From: Vagococcus fluvialis bH819
GTDB lineage: Bacteria; Bacillota; Bacilli; Lactobacillales; Vagococcaceae
NCBI RefSeq assembly: GCF_900163795.1
Contig: NZ_FWFD01000019.1
Coordinates: 1 to 59,671, forward strand
Reading direction: 5' to 3'
Length of the DNA: 59,671 bases
Shown: positions 41,647 through 50,028 of the stretch, one piece after another
Position numbering within the stretch: position 1 is the first letter of the stretch
How the letters are laid out: each line of letters begins with the position of its first letter
Translations under genes and position numbers: made by a program
The notes under the pieces: model-generated
Database searches by the model: none
The model's input: the letters and a program-made list of their open reading frames with translations, nothing else
Told to the model about the DNA's origin: nothing

Positions 41647-42222
41647 TCATCTAATAAAAATCCTACTAAGTCTATTAAACAGTACATCAAACAATTGTGT
41701 CAAATTATTAAAGTTTATGTAGGGATCAGAAATGAAAGCGTAGTCTGTCTTTGTTAACTGTAAATATACTATTCCCATAGCCACAAATCCTATAATTGCT
41801 TCTGTAAAACTACCAGTAACATAATAAAAAGGAAAATGTATGGTTTTTTCAGTAAACGGGTATAACCACATAATACTACTTTTTGAGAAACTATCTTCAA
41901 GCAAATGAAGAAAATACCCCAAAATAAAATAATAAATCAACGTATGATCCTTAATAAAATATGTTCCTAGCAATAATGCTAGAAACATACCAAAAAATAA
42001 TCCAACTAATGTATGAGTTAATCCTCTATGACCGAAAAGAAGTTTTATTAAATCCGAAACCCCTCTTGTCCTTCGTCCAATATAACTTTCTGGTTCATCA
42101 ATATCCGGTGCTAATGCCCCTAATGATAAAGCAAGCATACTGGTTACTGTTAACGTTCCTGTATTGGCCATAATCGGTATTGCTACAGCCGTACTAATTA
42201 ATAAATGTGTTGTGTGTTTCAT
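41647..42222 (-). CDS. YdjM-like membrane-bound metal-dependent hydrolase
   Basis: A 191-residue polytopic membrane protein of the YdjM (DUF457) family: MKHTTHLLISTAVAI, ALAPDIDEPESYIGRR, GHRGLTHTLVG and GYFLHLLEDSFSKSSIMWLYPF provide the conserved His and Asp ligands. YdjM is LexA-regulated in E. coli; no SOS box was seen here. It is co-directional with the ToxN-like gene, 17 bases apart, so they are probably one operon. Confidence 0.85.
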   Translation of the reverse strand: MKHTTHLLISTAVAIPIMANTGTLTVTSMLALSLGALAPDIDEPESYIGRRTRGVSDLIKLLFGHRGLTHTLVGLFFGMFLALLLGTYFIKDHTLIYYFILGYFLHLLEDSFSKSSIMWLYPFTEKTIHFPFYYVTGSFTEAIIGFVAMGIVYLQLTKTDYAFISDPYINFNNLTQLFDVLFNRLSRIFIR

Positions 42223-42292
42223 GTACTCACCATATTATACAGCAAAATGTATATAATATATACCTTTCTACAAATATATTAATATAAAAATA

Positions 42293-44380
42293 TTAATTAT
42301 TTTTTTTTTCAAACCCTAATTTCTTCGTATCTTTATCAAAAAATATGACAGCTTCGTATTTCTCTTTGTTCTTTTTAATCAATCCTTTTACTTTTGAACT
42401 TGTCTTACCTTTTGTCAAAAGATCCGTTAGATTCTTTTGAGTTAATAACTTACCAGAGAACTTTTTCCATAATTTAAAATCGCCACTGCCGTCTTTAGGC
42501 CTAACATCATACAAAGCCCCTTTATCTTCCAACAAATAATCGCCAATTTCTATCAAATTTTGATTAATACTTTTTTCAAAATAATCACTATCAAAAGGAT
42601 CATCTTTTAATCTTACTACGGTTTCATTTAAGAACTTATGAATATTTTCCATGAATTTTATTTTTGTGTATTCTCTTTTTCCAATCTTAACCAAAACACT
42701 TTCCCATTTAGCCGTCATTTCTGGTTTGCCAATCAAAAGATCACGATTTTTAGTGAGATCCCACAAAAGATAACCTGTAGCCGTAGGCGTGATTTTTGTA
42801 GCTTCAATTTTGATATATCCTCGCTTAACTAACGTTTCAACTGTATTCGATCTAGTCGCTTGCGTTCCTAAATTCATTTTTTCCATCAAACCGCCTTTTC
42901 CAACTAATCTAGCTTCTGTTAACCGAGTTGGTGGCTTAGTTTGTTTCTTCAACTGCTCTATTTTTATTGAAATTTGTTCGTTTTCTTGAAAATCTGGTAA
43001 TTCAATTACTTCTTCCTGTTTAGAATCATCAATTTTATTAGCAATTACTTTCCACCCAAGATTAATAGGCCTGTTACCAGTCGTTTTAAACTCTAATCCG
43101 TTCACGTCTAAAACTAGTTTAGTTGATTCATAAATATACGGTTGACTAAACATTAAAAGCGTTCTAGTTACTACAACTTCATAAACTTTCTTTTCATCGT
43201 CTGACAAACTACTCAAATTAGGAATTTTATCAGTTGGAATTAAAGCGTAATGTTCTAAAACCTTCCCATCATTCACATAATTTTTATTTGCTGTTAAATT
43301 CGTAGTTTCTACAGTAATTCCAAGCACCCTTTTATAATCTTCTAAATTATTTAACAAATAATCAAATTCATTATTAGTAATATATTCTGAATCAGTACGA
43401 GGATAAGACAAATATTCTTTTTGATAAAGACTTTGAATTATTTCATCTGTCTTTTTAGTTGGAAATTTCCACTTGTTATTAGCAAAACTTTGAATCCCAC
43501 CTAAATTAAATAATTTTGGTGACAACTGCTGTTTTTCTTCCACAATTTTACTAGTGATAATACCTTTACTAGCGGTATCAAGCTGATATTTTTTCGTGTC
43601 ATTCAAAAATTCTTCTTCTGAAAAATATTCGATAGAATTCTTAAAAATAACTTGTCGTTCTTTTTCTTTAGTTTTGCAAATATATTGTTGATAATTTTCT
43701 GATTTAAAATTACTAATACTTAAATCATTTTCCACAACTAACGTATTAACCGGCGTCTGCAATCTTCCTAACGAATAAGTATTTGTTAAGCCCTTCCCTC
43801 TTAATTTTAAAGTAAATAATTGACTATAATTCATACCTACCAAATAATCAGCCATTTGTCGTGCATTTGCTTCATCAAAAAATGGTTCAGTTTCTACAGC
43901 GTCACGCAAATTTTGAAAACCTCTTAATAATTCTTTCGTTGTTAACGAATTGATCCAAAGACGTTTCATCGGTTTATTAAAAATACTACTCTTACATAGT
44001 TTGAAAATATTATAGGCAATATTTTCACCTTCTCTATCTGGATCAGTTGCAATAATAATTGTACTCGCTTTTTCAAGTTGCCCTTTAACTGCTTTAAATT
44101 GCTTTTCTTTACCTTCAATCACTTTATATTTCATGTTTTGGCTTTCGGGTAAGAAAGGTATATTCGCATAATCAAACCCTTTTTTATTAGGCGTTGATTC
44201 ATATTCATTAGGCAATGCTAATCCAACCAAGTGACCTATAGCCCATGTTACAACCGTTTCACCAAATATATCACTTTTAAATTCAAAATAACCACCTTGA
44301 TTTTTTAAAACTTCACCAGACAACGCACTAGCAAATTTTTTCGCTTGATCTGGCTTCTCCGCTAATATAACTGTAGTCAT
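42293..44380 (-). CDS. topB: DNA topoisomerase III
   Basis: A 695-residue type IA topoisomerase. TOPRIM domain with VILAEKPDQAKKFASAL at the N-terminus and ATDPDREGENIAYNIF at about residue 112; active-site Tyr in LSYPRTDSEYI at about 326; later motifs EARLVGKGGLMEKM and TQATRSNTVETLVKRGYI. Inc18 plasmids such as pAMbeta1 carry a topoisomerase gene downstream of repE and the origin, as here. It should resolve replication intermediates. Confidence 0.95.
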   Translation of the reverse strand: MTTVILAEKPDQAKKFASALSGEVLKNQGGYFEFKSDIFGETVVTWAIGHLVGLALPNEYESTPNKKGFDYANIPFLPESQNMKYKVIEGKEKQFKAVKGQLEKASTIIIATDPDREGENIAYNIFKLCKSSIFNKPMKRLWINSLTTKELLRGFQNLRDAVETEPFFDEANARQMADYLVGMNYSQLFTLKLRGKGLTNTYSLGRLQTPVNTLVVENDLSISNFKSENYQQYICKTKEKERQVIFKNSIEYFSEEEFLNDTKKYQLDTASKGIITSKIVEEKQQLSPKLFNLGGIQSFANNKWKFPTKKTDEIIQSLYQKEYLSYPRTDSEYITNNEFDYLLNNLEDYKRVLGITVETTNLTANKNYVNDGKVLEHYALIPTDKIPNLSSLSDDEKKVYEVVVTRTLLMFSQPYIYESTKLVLDVNGLEFKTTGNRPINLGWKVIANKIDDSKQEEVIELPDFQENEQISIKIEQLKKQTKPPTRLTEARLVGKGGLMEKMNLGTQATRSNTVETLVKRGYIKIEATKITPTATGYLLWDLTKNRDLLIGKPEMTAKWESVLVKIGKREYTKIKFMENIHKFLNETVVRLKDDPFDSDYFEKSINQNLIEIGDYLLEDKGALYDVRPKDGSGDFKLWKKFSGKLLTQKNLTDLLTKGKTSSKVKGLIKKNKEKYEAVIFFDKDTKKLGFEKKNN

Positions 44381-44401
44381 AAATAGCCCCTCACATTCCT
44401 T

Positions 44402-44776
44402 TTAATTTAATTTCTCAATCCAACGAACCCTAGTATGATTCCACCCCTCTAACCTTTCATAAACAAGTTCTATGCGTATTCCATCACTAAAAAATCTGAC
44501 ACTATGTTTCTCAACATCTAAAACCTTTTTCTGTTCCCCTATAGGTTGAGGACAATACTTAGCATTATTCCAAAAAGAAAACTTTAACTTCCTACCGCAA
44601 CTGCTATCCACTAATAAAATAATATTTCCTTTTTTACCCCAATACCTACAAAGAACAATACCTTCAACAGTATACTTTCCTACCTCTTCTGGGAACAAAT
44701 ATTCATTACGCTTAATATCACTAAATTCATTCAAAAAATCTTTAGGATATAATACCCCATCTTTTCTTTTACTCAA
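44402..44776 (-). CDS. Hypothetical protein between topB and the origin
   Basis: A 124-residue protein starting with TTG at 44776 behind a GGGGGG site. Pattern: GKYTVEGIVLCRYWGKKGNI, then SCGRKLKFSFWNN and IRIELVYERLEGWNH, a beta-rich fold. No family recognised. Its upstream region carries a copy of the operator found at the transfer promoter. Confidence 0.65.
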   Translation of the reverse strand: MSKRKDGVLYPKDFLNEFSDIKRNEYLFPEEVGKYTVEGIVLCRYWGKKGNIILLVDSSCGRKLKFSFWNNAKYCPQPIGEQKKVLDVEKHSVRFFSDGIRIELVYERLEGWNHTRVRWIEKLN

Positions 44777-44981
44777 CCCAACCTAGCCCCCCTTTCAATT
44801 CTCAATAATTATCTATCGGTTAGACAGTAACTATCTCTAGTTTATCATACTTCACTAATAAATATAACTAGCTTATTATCTGGTAGCCTAAACCTAGCAA
44901 ACTATTAACTAGATATGTTCTTTGGCAATTGAGCTGTTTTATTTTTAAAAAAATCAAGGGCTTTTTGCCGGTAGAAAAGTA
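44777..44981. other. Probable replication origin region downstream of repE
   Basis: A 205-base AT-rich non-coding stretch directly after repE. In Inc18 plasmids the theta origin lies just downstream of repE, so this is the best candidate. It also holds CTGTC-TAACC-GATAG (minus strand, about 44820-44837), matching the transfer-promoter operator at 13 of 15 positions. No iterons are seen. Confidence 0.55.
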
Positions 44982-46538
44982 TCAACTGCTTATCGACATC
45001 TGGTAATGTATTAAGCGTTTGTTTCGCTCTTTTTCCGTCATGGTTTCCGTTCTGTAGGCTTCTAAGATAACCTTAACTGTTTTGTGTTCTTCCTCGGTAA
45101 GATCTGGTAAATCAGCCGTTATAGACGCCATAGATCCTTTTTTTAGTAAATAAGATATTACTAATTGTTTGTTTAGTTGGCTTGTAAGTGCTATTCTTGT
45201 TGACCCATTACGCCCACGAGTAACTTTACGATGAATGACACGATTTTCTTGTAATTTGTTCAGAATTCGTTTTAAAGACGATAAAGGAATTCCTGTTTTA
45301 TTTGAAATTTCTGGTAGTGTAAATTGGATATGTAAATCTTCTTGTTGATTGGCTTCTACAAAAGCCAAAAGATCTTCTATACTTTCAGAATCATGAGAAT
45401 ATTTACGGTCTTCACGAGCTTTTTTAAATTTATACCACCCACGATTATTTGTTAACGTAATATCATCAAACGTCACTGGTGAATCCGGAGCGTAGGCTTC
45501 TAATAGATAATTAACAAATTTTCTACTAGCCCCTTGTTTATCGTTTCTGTAAGCCCCTTTAACACAACTAACAACTTCTTTATCTCTTAAAGGATTATTT
45601 AAAGCCGAATTAAATTCGTCCATCATATCTATGCAGTCATTTAAACCTATTTCAGATTGTTTACAGGCCAAAGACAACGTATAGACGGCATGATTACGGC
45701 CATACCCATACGAGCTGTCATAGCTCTTTACATTTGCTAATAATCTAAACCATTTAGTTTCAACTTGTCGGATATTGCGTTGGCCGGCTACTGATAATTT
45801 TCTTGCAGACGTTGACCAATTGTTTTGTTTTTCTACTTTTATTGACCATTCCAAATACCCTTCAAAAGTCTTAGTCGAATTTTGATCGTAGTGTAGGATA
45901 TTTTCTCTAGTCGGATAACGGAATACACCAAAATGATTGCACCCTAAATCTACAAACGGCAATACTTGATTTATTCTTAATCTAATATTTTCTGAAATTC
46001 TTTTAGCAACATCTAACGATTTATAATCGTTTGCACTTGAAATATAACTAGGTTTTGTATATTCCCCAGTTTTTGTATCTTTATTATTTATAACAAAATA
46101 CAAGTGATAGCCTTTAGGAGTATTCAGAATCATGGTAGGCAATAAATCCATATCAACTAATACTGATATTAATTTTTTCAAAGCCACTTTATCATTTATG
46201 TTATGGAAATCAAGATCAACAACAAACGTGTTAATTTGTACTAAATTACGCTCAAAATGACCGCTAACAATGTTATTTTCCCCGTATTTACCGTAAGAAA
46301 AAATGTTTGGTGTCCAGTGAGATAATAACTCATACGTGCTTAAAAGGTGTTGCAGTGAATGATATATCGTTCCTGTTCCACGAATTAAATCACGTTTAGA
46401 AAAATAACCAAAAACTTTCCCCTTTTTATCTTCGCTTTCTTTATATCCAAAGGGAACAATACTATCAGAAGAATATTTTTTTAATCCTTTGTGCAGTATG
46501 TTTTCTAAAAGTTCTGAATATTTTTTATCATCTAACAT
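44982..46538 (-). CDS. repE: RepE-type replication initiator (Inc18/pAMbeta1 family)
   Basis: A 518-residue theta-replication initiator. From memory it parallels RepE of pAMbeta1/pIP501 along its length: HWTPNIFSYGKYG, NLVQINTFVVDLDFH, CNHFGVFRYPTREN, GWYKFKKAREDRK and GRNGSTRIAL. A PriCT-like region and a helix-turn-helix region (PEISNKTGIPLSSLKRILN) follow in the C-terminal half. I chose ATG 46538, which has AGGAGGT 7 bases upstream; the frame extends to a TTG at 46598 that lies inside the attenuator. Copy number is probably set by transcription attenuation in the leader. Confidence 0.93.
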   Translation of the reverse strand: MLDDKKYSELLENILHKGLKKYSSDSIVPFGYKESEDKKGKVFGYFSKRDLIRGTGTIYHSLQHLLSTYELLSHWTPNIFSYGKYGENNIVSGHFERNLVQINTFVVDLDFHNINDKVALKKLISVLVDMDLLPTMILNTPKGYHLYFVINNKDTKTGEYTKPSYISSANDYKSLDVAKRISENIRLRINQVLPFVDLGCNHFGVFRYPTRENILHYDQNSTKTFEGYLEWSIKVEKQNNWSTSARKLSVAGQRNIRQVETKWFRLLANVKSYDSSYGYGRNHAVYTLSLACKQSEIGLNDCIDMMDEFNSALNNPLRDKEVVSCVKGAYRNDKQGASRKFVNYLLEAYAPDSPVTFDDITLTNNRGWYKFKKAREDRKYSHDSESIEDLLAFVEANQQEDLHIQFTLPEISNKTGIPLSSLKRILNKLQENRVIHRKVTRGRNGSTRIALTSQLNKQLVISYLLKKGSMASITADLPDLTEEEHKTVKVILEAYRTETMTEKERNKRLIHYQMSISS

Positions 46539-46944
46539 GGTGCTTACCTCCTTTTTTGAGAACAAAAAAAGACTTAGGTTTTGTAAGCTCTCAAACAAAG
46601 TCTTACAATCCCTAAATCTTTACTTTTGATCCGCCAATAAAAACTACTACAGTTATCCAATGGTGGTAAGAAAGGTTGTTAGATTGATTTTTTACTAACT
46701 CAAAAAACAATTAGTAAAAGACTTGTAATGTCCGCCAGAACTAGATTACAAATTTACAAACAAAACTTAAATTATGGTAGTATCAGTTATGTTTGTGTCT
46801 TTTTTTATTAAATTATATTTATTGATTTTTTTACTTAGCAATAGAAAAATGTTTTTTCTAGCTAGAATTTTTTCGTGTTTTTATTGGCGTTAAAAACTAT
46901 AAACACATTATACTCACAAATTTACAAATTATACAAGTAAAAAA
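46539..46944 (-). promoter_or_regulatory. repE leader with attenuator; gene-free region
   Basis: No gene in these 406 bases. On the minus strand, besides the terminator at 46564-46622, a stem TTTTACTAA/TTAGTAAAA lies further upstream and could compete with it. This resembles the pIP501/pAMbeta1 leader, where a counter-transcribed RNA favours the terminator. I could not fix the antisense promoter. Confidence 0.65.
46564..46622 (-). terminator. repE attenuator (intrinsic terminator in leader)
   Basis: On the minus strand AAAGATTTAGG-GATTGTAAG pairs with CTTACAAAACCTAAGTC across a loop of about 14 bases, followed by seven T. It ends about 12 bases before the repE ribosome binding site, so it must be bypassed for RepE synthesis. 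Confidence 0.85.
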
Positions 46945-47196
46945 TTAAAATGCAGAAACTTCCCAAATTTCAATTTTTTTATCATTTAGGATCTCTTTTA
47001 CTTTAAACGAAATATTTATATTATCAATTTCTTTAAAACCGCCTGTAGAAATAACTGAAACACATTTCCAAATCAATTCGATCCCTTCACTTGTTACAAA
47101 CGTTAAAACAGCACCATAATTAAATTTATCAAACAACGGTTTAACCGAACGTAACTTAACGCTATCCCGATATATCGCATTAATTTCATAATTCAT
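46945..47196 (-). CDS. Hypothetical protein upstream of repE
   Basis: An 83-residue protein from ATG 47196 (GGAAGG site; a longer frame to 47229 runs into the operator and has no site). It reads as a small beta-rich protein (YGAVLTFVTSEGIELIWKCV and INISFKVKEILNDKKIEIW). No family recognised. An operator palindrome at 47215-47226 abuts its ribosome binding site. The position suits a copy-number or replication accessory gene. Confidence 0.65.
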   Translation of the reverse strand: MNYEINAIYRDSVKLRSVKPLFDKFNYGAVLTFVTSEGIELIWKCVSVISTGGFKEIDNINISFKVKEILNDKKIEIWEVSAF

Positions 47197-47214
47197 TGCC
47201 TTCCACCTTCCCCG

Positions 47215-47308
47215 ACTACAAGTAGTCATATACTATTTTTATCAAACGTCCACAAGTAGTCAATAGCTCATGGACAGCTACGCCAAAGCCCTTACGACTA
47301 CAAGTAGT
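47215..47308. promoter_or_regulatory. Two operator palindromes and one degenerate copy
   Basis: ACTACAAGTAGT at 47215-47226 and 47297-47308, and a copy with two mismatches at 47249-47260. They lie between the genes ending at 47357 and starting at 47196. A TTGACT is present at each, but a good -10 box is lacking. Confidence 0.7.
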
Positions 47309-47356
47309 CAATAATGCCATTTTAAAGGGAGAACTTAATCCCCCTTTACACGCCCC

Positions 47357-48178
47357 TTATTTAACTAATACTCTATAGTGAAGTCTTTGGATATTATAGC
47401 CACCGGCAAGGATAGTTTCAATGTTTGCAGTTCCTTTTTCCCCTATCACTGTTCCGTTAAACGTTCCATCTGATCCCAAACGCCCAAATTTAATATCTTT
47501 AATTTCTCCAACTCGTTCATAAGATTTAACAACAATACTAATTTTCTGATTTCTTACTACGGTTTCTGTTTCTCTCATTGCTCTTGTTTGTTCGTAACCT
47601 TTAAGATTTTCCATTACCCATGATTCATAAATTGTTTTATATTCTTCTAACCAATCATCAAGACTTTTTATTTTAATATTATCAATTTGTTCCTTAATGT
47701 ATTTATATAATTCCCTTTCTTTTTTTTGTTCTTCAATTTGCTTAATTTGTTCTGGAGATAAATCGCCGAATTTTTCTAATTCATTTTGATACTTAGTGAT
47801 TAATTCTGGCACTCTTTCCAATCTCTTTAATTTATTAAACCAATCTGACAGTAGCGTACTAATTGAATTGATTTTACTTTGCACAGTTTTTGGAGCATTT
47901 TCACTATAAGAGCGATCACCTTCATTCCATACCATTCTTTTTATTTCATCTTCTTTATCTATCGTTGCATTATCTAAAGAAAAATCCATTAAGTAATTTT
48001 TCTTTTGAATAACAACTAAATTTTTTTCAGTAGCTTCTTTTTTCTTAGCAAACCATTCTTTTACTTCAACCTGTTCTTTTATAAATGAATTTAGCCTAGT
48101 TTCTATTTGCTTTCTTGTTTTGGGTTTTGGGTTTTGGGTTTTGGGTTTTGGGTTTTGGGTTTTGGGTTTTGAATTTAT
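47357..48178 (-). CDS. Coiled-coil protein with in-frame heptanucleotide tract and apparent ATA start
   Basis: The frame is open from a TAA at about 48203 to 47357. The first ATG (47989) has no ribosome binding site. An AGGAAAGGAAG site at 48197-48187 is followed after 8 bases by ATA (48178); no ATG, GTG or TTG is near in any frame. From ATA the product has 273 residues: an N-terminal PKTQNPK repeat encoded by seven AAAACCC units, then a basic coiled coil (EQVEVKEWFAKKKEATE) and a C-terminal beta domain (RNQKISIVVKSYERVGEIKD, GTVIGEKGTANIETILAGG). An operator-controlled promoter lies upstream. No family recognised. Confidence 0.65.
   Translation of the reverse strand: MNSKPKTQNPKPKTQNPKPKTRKQIETRLNSFIKEQVEVKEWFAKKKEATEKNLVVIQKKNYLMDFSLDNATIDKEDEIKRMVWNEGDRSYSENAPKTVQSKINSISTLLSDWFNKLKRLERVPELITKYQNELEKFGDLSPEQIKQIEEQKKERELYKYIKEQIDNIKIKSLDDWLEEYKTIYESWVMENLKGYEQTRAMRETETVVRNQKISIVVKSYERVGEIKDIKFGRLGSDGTFNGTVIGEKGTANIETILAGGYNIQRLHYRVLVK
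48122..48170. repeat. Seven perfect copies of GGGTTTT (heptanucleotide microsatellite)
   Basis: 49 bases of seven identical units, plus a partial unit, inside the 5' part of the coding frame above. Seven is not a multiple of three, so gain or loss of one unit changes the reading frame. Confidence 0.95.
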
Positions 48179-48220
48179 TGTGATGACTTCCTTTCCTGTC
48201 CTTTATTTCTATACTAAGTA

Positions 48221-48249
48221 TACCACACTTGACTACAAGTAGTCAATTA
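48221..48249 (-). promoter_or_regulatory. Operator-controlled promoter of the heptanucleotide gene
   Basis: On the minus strand TTGACT, 18 bases, TATACT; the palindrome ACTACTTGTAGT (48232-48243) begins at the end of the -35 box and fills the spacer. Further copies lie upstream at 48282-48293 (one mismatch) and 48308-48319. Confidence 0.8.
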
Positions 48250-48392
48250 CTTTTTTTCAAAAACCTTTTTTTATCTGTTCGACTACTTGTAGCCTTACAC
48301 TCGACAGACTACTTGTAGTCTATTAAAAACTATCATAAACTATCATTAGCTATCATATAGCGTTAATATTGGGCTATTATGAATTTAAACAC

Positions 48393-48421
48393 TTGTCTTT
48401 TATATAATTGTTTAGTATACT
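48393..48421 (+). promoter_or_regulatory. Plus-strand promoter of a putative small RNA
   Basis: TTGTCT (48393-48398), 17 bases, TATACT (48416-48421). No open frame follows; a terminator ends about 110 bases downstream. Confidence 0.65.
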
Positions 48422-48427
48422 GATAAT

Positions 48428-48533
48428 ATAAATTTAAAAATTATGAAATAGGTTCTTGTGAACGTTCGCCAAAAACTAGGTCACAAAGAGCTGAAATGTC
48501 ACTTACAGTGTGGTAGCTGTCAGTGGCTTTTTT
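48428..48533 (+). ncRNA. Putative small RNA of about 106 nt
   Basis: It lies between the promoter at 48393-48421 and an intrinsic terminator GTCACTTACAG-loop-CTGTCAGTGGC followed by six T (48498-48533). The interval has no start codon with a ribosome binding site. It includes GGTTCTTGTGAACGTTCGCC, which could fold or pair. Target and function are unknown; it runs against the general minus-strand direction. Confidence 0.5.
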
Positions 48534-48538
48534 CATAC

Positions 48539-48576
48539 AAAAAAAAGGACTAAATTTTTTCTTAGTCCTTTTTTTG
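48539..48576. terminator. Terminator after the membrane-protein gene
   Basis: GGACTAA (48547-48553) and TTAGTCC (48562-48568) flanked by A and T runs, so active in both directions. It closes the minus-strand gene ending at 48590. Confidence 0.8.
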
Positions 48577-48589
48577 TTTTTATTTAACT

Positions 48590-49432
48590 CTATTCTTCTG
48601 CCACTCTGGAAACTGGCCACTCAATACTTAAAACATAGTCCTTAAATAAATCATTAATAAGTAACGGCTCATTGTCATACAACCCCCCACGTTTTAACCT
48701 TTCGCTTTCAATATCATTAAATAATATATTTTGATCCATTGTCGATACGCTTGTTTGTCTAATAATCATACTATAGTCACCCCAACAACTATTTGATTTA
48801 AAAAATAGAAACGGTACTTTATCTAATTTACCGTAATTAGTTACTATATCAATCTCTTTGATAATTAGATCCGCTTGTATTTTTCTCTTTATTTTATTCA
48901 AGCACATTTTTTCGGCAATATATATTAGCCCATATATCAAGCCAAAAATAAGTAATAAAATTACAACACCTCTATTATTATCATATGGCCTAACCACTAC
49001 TACAGAACTATTTAAAAATGTTATAAAATACAATGCAATACCGATACGAAATATGCTGTTAATTGCTTTAACATACTTCCTTATAAGTTTAATGAAACTA
49101 AAAGAAAGATGATTATATCTTGTCACTGCTTCCAACAATATTATTCCAGTACAGCCCAAAAGTGATAATGAAAATATCGCTTGACCTATATTGTTTACTA
49201 AGTCTTTTAGTTCCCCAGACGCAACATTTGCATAAGTATCTTCATTACCAACAATTAAAGAGAAAAGAGAATACAAATTAGAAAAGCCGTTATTTGCAAG
49301 AATACTTAAAAAAATCATACAAAATAATGAAAACAATATTTTGAAAATTCTAACCAAATCTAAATAGAAATATTCATGATTATGCAACCCCTTCAATTTA
49401 TTCTTTTTTTGTTTACCGTTAGTTTCTTCCAT
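48590..49432 (-). CDS. Polytopic membrane protein
   Basis: A 280-residue protein with four or five membrane segments (about 33-55, 85-107, 125-148, 152-175) and a soluble C-terminal half (IKEIDIVTNYGKLDKVPFLF, ESERLKRGGLYDNEPL). AGGGGATTTAAAG precedes the start. No family recognised. It forms a unit with the next upstream membrane gene. Confidence 0.7.
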   Translation of the reverse strand: MEETNGKQKKNKLKGLHNHEYFYLDLVRIFKILFSLFCMIFLSILANNGFSNLYSLFSLIVGNEDTYANVASGELKDLVNNIGQAIFSLSLLGCTGIILLEAVTRYNHLSFSFIKLIRKYVKAINSIFRIGIALYFITFLNSSVVVVRPYDNNRGVVILLLIFGLIYGLIYIAEKMCLNKIKRKIQADLIIKEIDIVTNYGKLDKVPFLFFKSNSCWGDYSMIIRQTSVSTMDQNILFNDIESERLKRGGLYDNEPLLINDLFKDYVLSIEWPVSRVAEE

Positions 49433-49498
49433 CTTTAAATCCCCTAGCTTAACGATGTGATCGTTAGTATTTTTTTGTGAAGTTAAAAACCTTCTATA

Positions 49499-49891
49499 TT
49501 ACAATTTTTTTAAAAATTCATCTACAATTAATTTTAATTTCATTAGCAGAAACACACACAACCAATCTATCATGATAACCACCCAGATAACAAAAAATAG
49601 TTTGCTTTGCACACTGACCAAATAAATAATTTCAAAAAATAATAGTTTCTTCCCCCTTAGAATTAATTTATCTTTATTAGTTTCTTTCTTCCATTTTAAG
49701 ATATACATTAGTAAGCAGACTACATTAAATAAAAATAGCATTGCTAACCAATATTGAAACATAATCATAATTAACATCATACCACCAGACATTACAAGCA
49801 TAAAAAATCCTTGTTGTGAAACTAGACAAATCAAAATAAAACATAAGATAACTAATTTTATAAATTTTTCGTTTTCTTCACTTATTCTCAT
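49499..49891 (-). CDS. Membrane protein
   Basis: A 130-residue, strongly hydrophobic protein from ATG 49891 (AAGGTGG site) with about four membrane segments. No family recognised. The next minus-strand gene begins about 65 bases downstream; an operator palindrome at 50017-50028 lies upstream. Confidence 0.65.
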   Translation of the reverse strand: MRISEENEKFIKLVILCFILICLVSQQGFFMLVMSGGMMLIMIMFQYWLAMLFLFNVVCLLMYILKWKKETNKDKLILRGKKLLFFEIIYLVSVQSKLFFVIWVVIMIDWLCVFLLMKLKLIVDEFLKKL

Positions 49892-50016
49892 AATTCCACC
49901 TTTATCTATCAATTTGACATCACCAGAGGAGCATTTAAAGACGTTTTCGTAAACAGCAATGGCCGATTATCCGTCAACAGTCTTTAAATACCCCCTGTAT
50001 TCCACACTATAACTTT

Positions 50017-50028
50017 ACTACTTGTAGT
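50017..50028. promoter_or_regulatory. Operator palindrome before the two membrane-protein genes
   Basis: ACTACTTGTAGT immediately beyond the stop codon at 50029. A weak TAGACT and TAGTGT pair lies around it on the minus strand. Confidence 0.65.

Noticed and set aside
47357-47989. Start of the coiled-coil gene at the ATG at 47989
   Set aside because: No ribosome binding site precedes it, and the upstream frame is open through the repeat tract to a strong ribosome binding site, so the longer form is more likely.
48122-48170. GGGTTTT repeats as a telomere or end of a linear plasmid
   Set aside because: The tract is internal, only 49 bases, in frame within a gene, and the window ends join within one gene, which indicates a circular molecule.
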